A stretch of DNA of 10,753 nt, taken from contig JAHEMS010000081.1 in the NCBI GenBank assembly GCA_024643595.1, forward strand, positions 1 through 10,753, in the 5' to 3' direction. Below are positions 6,883-10,753 of this stretch, piece by piece. The notes beneath the pieces were generated by a model. It made no database searches. It was not told where the DNA came from and was given only the letters and a program-made list of their open reading frames with translations. This DNA is from Bacteroidota bacterium. GTDB taxonomy: Bacteria; Bacteroidota; Bacteroidia; Cytophagales; Cyclobacteriaceae. Position numbers and translations under genes: made by a program. Position 1 is the stretch's first letter, and each line of letters starts with the position of its first letter.

Positions 6883-8439
6883 ATGCTGAATGGGAGCAGA
6901 TGGCTCATTGGACTTTTTATGTTCCTGTCACATCTTCTGCTGGCACAAAGTACCTCCGAAACGGCCCTTCTTTTTAGTCGTTTCAATCCTGGAGGAAGTG
7001 CGCGCATTCAAGCAATGGGTGGTGTACAAACTAGTTTAGGTGGCGACTTTAGTTCTGCTTTCTCAAATCCGGCGGGTCTCGGCATGTTCAATAGATCTGA
7101 GGTGTCCATCTCACCAGGATTTAATACCGCAAAAATCTCATCAGATTACCTTGAAAATTCTAAAACTTCCAGTAAAACCAATCTTAACATTCCCGGTCTT
7201 GGATTAGTTTTTCAGTCCGAAAAGGATGGAAGAAGTGGCATTCTTAGCGGAGCTTTTGCCGTATCATTTAATCGCGTCAGCAATTTCAACAATAGGTATA
7301 GCTACGAGGGAATGAACAACAAAAATTCCATCATCGATTATTTTCTTCAAGACGCATCAGGACTGCAGCCAGAGTCTTTTCAAAAAAATGGCGATTATGA
7401 AGATACCCCAACGGGACTTGCCTATAATAACTACCTGATTGAAGATTCAACATTTTTAGACCCTGGTGCTTCACGCACAGAATACTTGTCTGTTATGGGA
7501 ACATTCCCAGGCAATCCAAATGATATAAGGGAAGCCTTTCAATTGGAAGACATTGTTACTTCAGGTTCTCAGAATCAATGGAGTTTTTCATATGGTGCCA
7601 ATTTTTCAGATAAGGTATTTCTGGGGGCTGGAGTGGGTTTCAACACCCTTAGATTTGAATCAAAGAAGACCTACACTGAATCGGATTTCTTTTTTGTTTT
7701 AGATCCAGGTTTTAATCCTCTTGATAACCTGAAACTGGATGAAGAGTTGAGGATAATCGGATCAGGAATCAATGGAACTTTCGGAATAATCGTAAGGCCG
7801 ATCGAAAATATTCAGGTGGGGATCTCCTATCGCACACCAACGTTTTATAAACTTTCAGATTCCTATCAAGCAACGCTAAGTACCAATTGGAAAGATTTCG
7901 ATTACTTTGGCAATGGTGATGTACTTAAGTTTGTAACCCAGGATTCCAATGAAATAATAACAGATTATGACTTAAAAACCCCTGGTCATTTAAATCTTGG
8001 AGGAACTTTCTTTTTTCAAAAAAGTGGTTTTATTTCTGCCGATATTGAGGTAGTGAATTATTCCGGTGCCAAATATTCTACCAATGTATCTGGTATTTCA
8101 TTTGACTACGATAATGAAAATATTAAAAAGCTTTATCAGTCAACAGTAAATTACCGTGTAGGCGGAGAGTATAGAATTAATAATTATCGTGCACGAGCAG
8201 GTATTTCCTATATGCCAGATCCGTTCCGTGAAGAGCAAAATGGGATTAGCAGAGAACTTACTTCAATTTCGGGTGGCGTGGGTTATCGCACGACAAAATT
8301 TTATCTGGATTTTGCGGTGATCTATACGCAGGGGCAGTCCTCCTATCGTCCTTACCGTGTAAATTCAGTTGACAGTCCTTTGGTGACGCTTAATAATAAA
8401 AATACACTGGCTATTGTTACTCTCGGCTTTCCCTTCTGA
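6883..8439 (+). CDS. OmpP1/FadL/TodX-family outer membrane beta-barrel protein
   Basis: The 518-residue protein has a signal peptide (residues 1-21, hydrophobic core WLIGLFMFLSHLLLA, cleavage near A21-Q22). The N-terminal FadL-like signature follows: SRFNPGGSARIQAMGGVQTS, then GDFSSAFSNPAGLGMF with the NPAGL motif. Alternating-hydrophobicity beta-strands continue to the end, and the last residue is phenylalanine (VTLGFPF), the usual sorting signal for barrel insertion by BAM. Family members transport hydrophobic compounds across the outer membrane; the Bacteroidota type IX secretion protein PorV also belongs to this superfamily. The substrate here is unknown, and the long insert at about residues 135-215 is not a feature I can assign. 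It follows the Tyr-rich secreted protein by 29 bases with no terminator. Its TGA stop directly touches the stop codon of convergent aroK, leaving no intergenic base. Confidence 0.88.
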   Translation: MLNGSRWLIGLFMFLSHLLLAQSTSETALLFSRFNPGGSARIQAMGGVQTSLGGDFSSAFSNPAGLGMFNRSEVSISPGFNTAKISSDYLENSKTSSKTNLNIPGLGLVFQSEKDGRSGILSGAFAVSFNRVSNFNNRYSYEGMNNKNSIIDYFLQDASGLQPESFQKNGDYEDTPTGLAYNNYLIEDSTFLDPGASRTEYLSVMGTFPGNPNDIREAFQLEDIVTSGSQNQWSFSYGANFSDKVFLGAGVGFNTLRFESKKTYTESDFFFVLDPGFNPLDNLKLDEELRIIGSGINGTFGIIVRPIENIQVGISYRTPTFYKLSDSYQATLSTNWKDFDYFGNGDVLKFVTQDSNEIITDYDLKTPGHLNLGGTFFFQKSGFISADIEVVNYSGAKYSTNVSGISFDYDNENIKKLYQSTVNYRVGGEYRINNYRARAGISYMPDPFREEQNGISRELTSISGGVGYRTTKFYLDFAVIYTQGQSSYRPYRVNSVDSPLVTLNNKNTLAIVTLGFPF

Positions 8440-8952
8440 TCAACTTGTAGGATAAACTCTGGTCAAGACATCCTCCACGCTAATAGAATCTGCCGAAATC
8501 CGGTGCATGGCTTGATTATAAAATTGTATACGTTGTGACCGTAATAACTCAATCTTTTCTTTTACTTCATCCGGTTCAAGTTGAGAAAGAAGTGGCCTTT
8601 CCTCTTTATCAGCATGTAATATTCTCTCGGCAATTACCGCGGTTGGCAAATCAAGAAAAATAGTACTACCGAAATCATTCATGAAATTCATGTTTTCAAA
8701 AAATAGGGGTGTTCCTCCGCCAGTGGCCATGATAAAATCAGGTAAGCCCATTGAGATTCTTTTCAGCGTCTCTGACTCAACTTGACGGAAATATTCTTCC
8801 CCCTTGCGTTTGAAAATGTCTTTCACAGCCATGCTCTCCCGCTGTTCGATAGCGGTATCCAAATCTATAAATGGGATATTCAACCTTTTGGAGAGGTGTC
8901 TTCCTATCGTAGATTTTCCACAACCAGGTAATCCAATTAGATAAACCTTCAT
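8440..8952 (-). CDS. aroK: shikimate kinase
   Basis: The enzyme phosphorylates shikimate at the 3-hydroxyl using ATP, the fifth step of chorismate (aromatic amino acid and folate precursor) synthesis, in the cytoplasm. At 170 residues it is of normal length. The P-loop is GLPGCGKST (7-15). The shikimate-binding Asp is in FIDLDTAIE (D30/D32), with Arg in YFRQVE (R56). The Walker B-like glycine triad is ATGGGTP (G78-G80). The LID has EERPLL with R119, and the adenine/substrate-side Arg is in SQRIQFY (R141). All key residues are present, so it should be active. Its ATG overlaps the TGA of the upstream gene in an ATGA (8949-8952), which implies translational coupling within the operon. Downstream it abuts the FadL-like gene with no room for a terminator. 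Confidence 0.96.
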   Translation of the reverse strand: MKVYLIGLPGCGKSTIGRHLSKRLNIPFIDLDTAIEQRESMAVKDIFKRKGEEYFRQVESETLKRISMGLPDFIMATGGGTPLFFENMNFMNDFGSTIFLDLPTAVIAERILHADKEERPLLSQLEPDEVKEKIELLRSQRIQFYNQAMHRISADSISVEDVLTRVYPTS

Positions 8953-10055
8953 TTCAACAGACTAAGAATGTCATCCGCTGAGGGTGTATCGTTATGATGC
9001 CAGTTACCCAGGACTATACCATTCTTCCATAAGGCAATTCCCGGATTTGACCGAAGAATTGTCTTTAAAACAGTTGCATCGGCAAAATAGTAAGGCACAG
9101 CCAATTGATGTTCATGACGAAACGCCTCCATAACATCAGATCCTGAAGAGGTCAACACAAAACAATCTACTTTACCTTCCAATAGCTTTGTCAGTGCGCT
9201 TATTTCCCCGATATGTTTTGATGAAGCTTTATGCACATCAAAAATTACGATCAAAAGTTTTGCCCCTTCAAAAGTGTACTGAGTCAAGTCTTCGCCCTCC
9301 GGACTACTTACCGAGTAATCTGTAATTTTTGGATTCACTTTATCCTCGTTCAACACACGCGAAGAAATATACTTATAGCCTTCATCCGCTGTTAAAAATT
9401 GAGTAGCCCGTACCTCTTTACCCCCTTTTTCAAAGGTGTATTCGATGATGGGCTGCTCTTGCGGCAGCATCTGTTGAGGGATATTATTACCAATTCTATA
9501 AGCGCGGAAATCAATGAATGGCAAATGTCGGATTGCGTAAACACCAAGAAAGAGACTAATGATCAAAATGGACAGTACCACCCCATTGCCAGTAGGTGAG
9601 TTGAGTGATGGTTTATAACTTTTTCTATACCAGAAAAGGTGCATAACAAAAACCATAAGAATAATATCTTTTGCGAATGACTCCCACGGAGTAAGTTTGA
9701 TTGCATCACCAAAACATCCACAATCGGTGACTTTATCAAAATAAGCTGAATAGAAAGTAAGGAAGGTGAAAAAAGTCATCATTAACACCAACAACCATGT
9801 GGTTACGTTCATTCTCCAGAAAATCAAAATGGCAACACCTAAAACAATCTCTAGAATAATTAAAATCATTCCAATCTCGAGCGCCCATGGAATAAAATAA
9901 TGAAAGAAAGAACTAAAGTCATCGGCAAAAACTTCAAAATACTCCTCCAGCTTAATTTGAGTTCCTATAGGATCGTTGAGTTTTATCAATCCTGAAAAAA
10001 TGAGCAGGCCGCCTACAAAAAACCGAGAAAATTGATCAATTATTTTTTGAATCAT
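8949..10055 (-). CDS. BT_3928-like membrane protein: DoxX/MauE-like domain plus thioredoxin-like domain lacking CXXC
   Basis: The start chosen is ATG 10053-10055 (368 residues); a TTG two codons upstream is the alternative. The N-terminal half has about five membrane segments (around residues 12-25, 57-80, 86-105, 129-143 and 159-176) in the DoxX/MauE pattern, with RFFVGGLLIFSGLIKLNDP at the front. DCGCFG (111-116, C112 and C114) comes just after the third segment, as in MauE-like redox membrane proteins. The C-terminal part (about 263-368) follows a thioredoxin-like order: strand AKLLIVIFDV, helix, strand VDCFVLTSS, an SNPG (337-340) that may carry the cis-proline, then strands ALWKNG and IVLGNW. 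The active-site position has VHKASSKH instead of CXXC, so this domain should not do thiol chemistry. Bacteroidota carry this architecture widely, and I recall it near DUF1599 and tpiA genes. Its function is unknown. It is coupled to aroK by ATGA and lies 60 bases after the DUF1599 gene. Confidence 0.85.
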   Translation of the reverse strand: MIQKIIDQFSRFFVGGLLIFSGLIKLNDPIGTQIKLEEYFEVFADDFSSFFHYFIPWALEIGMILIILEIVLGVAILIFWRMNVTTWLLVLMMTFFTFLTFYSAYFDKVTDCGCFGDAIKLTPWESFAKDIILMVFVMHLFWYRKSYKPSLNSPTGNGVVLSILIISLFLGVYAIRHLPFIDFRAYRIGNNIPQQMLPQEQPIIEYTFEKGGKEVRATQFLTADEGYKYISSRVLNEDKVNPKITDYSVSSPEGEDLTQYTFEGAKLLIVIFDVHKASSKHIGEISALTKLLEGKVDCFVLTSSGSDVMEAFRHEHQLAVPYYFADATVLKTILRSNPGIALWKNGIVLGNWHHNDTPSADDILSLLK

Positions 10056-10080
10056 ACTCAAAATGGGTTGGTTAGCTATC

Positions 10081-10104
10081 TACTGGTATCGGAAAATCCC
10101 AGTA
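10081..10104. other. small inverted repeat in the DUF1599 to BT_3928-like gap
   Basis: TACTGG (10081-10086) and CCAGTA (10099-10104) form six perfect pairs around a 12-base loop that may extend by an A-T and T-A pair after one mismatch. It sits in the middle of the 60-base gap between two same-strand genes. There is no T-run after it on the minus strand (it is followed by GATAGC), so it is not a standard terminator. It could be a weak mRNA hairpin or an operator-like site; chance is also possible. Confidence 0.3.
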
Positions 10105-10115
10105 CTTAATTTCAA

Positions 10116-10652
10116 TTAATTCAATTTAATTAAACAAAATACTGAATAGTTAATCATGTCCTGGTAATTCGCTTTTACTCCTTCACTCACCAACGTTCTT
10201 CCCTGATTATCCTCAATTTGTTTTACTCTTAACAACTTCATCAAAATGATATCCGTCATTGAACTTACCCGCATATCACGCCAAGCTTCCGCATAATCGT
10301 GATTTTTATTCTGCAGCAGATCAAAAGTCTCATTAACGGCTTCATCATAGAGCGGTTCCAACTCTTCAAACGTCATCTCCATCTTTGCCGAACTTGTCAG
10401 TTTTATTTGAATCAAAGCAATGATGCAATAATTGATAATCCCTATAAATTCGTCCCTGATGGGATCATCGACTTTTTGAACGCCTTTTTCCTGTATGCTA
10501 CGAATGCGCTGAGCTTTGATGTATATCTGGTCAGTAATGGATGATATTCTTAACACACGCCAAGCTGTTCCATAGTCATGTGTCTTGCGGGCAAATAAAA
10601 CTTTGCAAGAGGCAATCACCTCTTTATATTCGTGTGTGGTTTTATCATTCAT
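10116..10652 (-). CDS. tandem DUF1599 (Nmad1-type) protein
   Basis: The start chosen is ATG 10650-10652 (178 residues); a TTG four codons upstream is the alternative. The protein consists of two copies of the same helical unit, about residues 11-84 and 105-176. The best-kept part is KTHDYGTAWRVLRISSITD (23-41) against KNHDYAEAWRDMRVSSMTD (116-134), and each copy later has an I-N-Y-centred helix (IINYCI, 72-77; MINYSV, 166-171). The repeated HDY, AWR and SS-hydrophobic-TD residues are the likely functional positions. The family is DUF1599, which I recall being described as a nucleotide-modification-associated domain on the basis of its genome contexts in phages; no activity is established that I know of. 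There is no signal peptide or membrane segment, so it is cytoplasmic. It heads the operon with the BT_3928-like gene and aroK, and stands head-to-head with folP. Confidence 0.88.
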   Translation of the reverse strand: MNDKTTHEYKEVIASCKVLFARKTHDYGTAWRVLRISSITDQIYIKAQRIRSIQEKGVQKVDDPIRDEFIGIINYCIIALIQIKLTSSAKMEMTFEELEPLYDEAVNETFDLLQNKNHDYAEAWRDMRVSSMTDIILMKLLRVKQIEDNQGRTLVSEGVKANYQDMINYSVFCLIKLN

Positions 10653-10658
10653 AAAGTG

Positions 10659-10753
10659 GTGCAAAGTAAATTAATTTCAGGCAACAAAACACTTAGGATC
10701 CGAAGTAAGATCATGGATCTGCGCACCCCTAAAATCATGGGCATCCTTAACGT
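10659..10753 (+). CDS. folP: dihydropteroate synthase, N-terminal fragment (3' end outside window)
   Basis: The plus-strand frame ending at the window edge reads KTLRIRSKIMDLRTPKIMGI, then LNV, which aligns with the N-terminus of FolP (strand, LDLS-x-P, then V/I-MGILNVTPDSF). FolP joins p-aminobenzoate to the pterin diphosphate in folate synthesis. The start is uncertain. ATG 10713 would begin at MDLRTPKIMG and drop the first beta-strand, which family members normally keep. The frame is open upstream with no ATG but has GTG at 10656 and 10659; I give 10659 (preceding QSKLISGNKT). If this is right, folP begins only six bases from the oppositely oriented DUF1599 gene. Only 32 codons or fewer are visible, so catalytic residues cannot be checked. 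Confidence 0.75.
   Translation, partial: MQSKLISGNKTLRIRSKIMDLRTPKIMGILN
10662..10669 (-). promoter_or_regulatory. possible -7 box of the DUF1599-aroK operon (TTACTTTG, minus strand)
   Basis: Minus-strand TTACTTTG differs from the -7 consensus TAnnTTTG at one base and ends nine bases before ATG 10652. A TTTG at 10685-10688 (minus strand) lies 15 bases further upstream, shorter than the usual -33/-7 spacing. If used, the leader would be only a few bases. The element would fall inside folP if folP starts at its upstream GTG. Confidence 0.3.

Noticed and set aside
1..10753. CRISPR array, insertion sequence, tRNA or prophage signal
   Set aside because: No regularly spaced repeats, transposase or integrase frames, terminal inverted repeats or tRNA cloverleaf pattern were seen on either strand.

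Overview
The window looks like a core, vertically inherited stretch of a Bacteroidota chromosome, probably from the Cytophagales side. Evidence: an archaeal/eukaryotic-type prolyl-tRNA synthetase, an OmpP1/FadL-family outer membrane protein, a DoxX-plus-thioredoxin-like protein of the type known from Bacteroides (BT_3928 family), a tandem DUF1599 protein next to folP, AT-leaning sequence, no strong Shine-Dalgarno signals, and promoter-like boxes resembling the Bacteroidota -7 element TAnnTTTG. There is no transposase, integrase, CRISPR array, toxin-antitoxin pair, tRNA or rRNA.

Layout. Bases 2-256 (+) are the 3' end of a MobA/MocA-like molybdenum-cofactor nucleotidyltransferase. Then comes an exported 702-residue WG-repeat protein (323-2431, +), closed by a strong hairpin terminator overlapping its stop codon (2424-2461). 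Facing it on the minus strand are floA (2476-3465) and its membrane partner, a short NfeD protein (3470-3940), a two-gene operon. Upstream on the same strand is proS (4020-5498). A divergent intergenic region of 218 bases (5499-5716) separates proS from a plus-strand pair: a secreted Tyr/Asn/Met-rich then Ser/Gly/Arg-rich low-complexity protein (5717-6853) and an OmpP1/FadL-like beta-barrel (6883-8439). The barrel gene ends base-to-base against aroK (8440-8952, -), which is the last gene of an operon reading DUF1599 (10116-10652) - BT_3928-like membrane protein (8949-10055) - aroK. At the right edge folP begins on the plus strand, running off the window.

How the genes fit together. FloA and NfeD likely act together in ordering membrane microdomains. 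The low-complexity secreted protein and the barrel are likely co-transcribed and both belong to the envelope. aroK (chorismate synthesis) and folP (folate synthesis) sit around two Bacteroidota-conserved proteins of unknown function. Most of the window is ordinary housekeeping. The items that deserve attention are the FUS-like secreted low-complexity protein, the tandem-duplicated DUF1599 protein head-to-head with folP, and the membrane protein whose thioredoxin-like domain has lost its CXXC.
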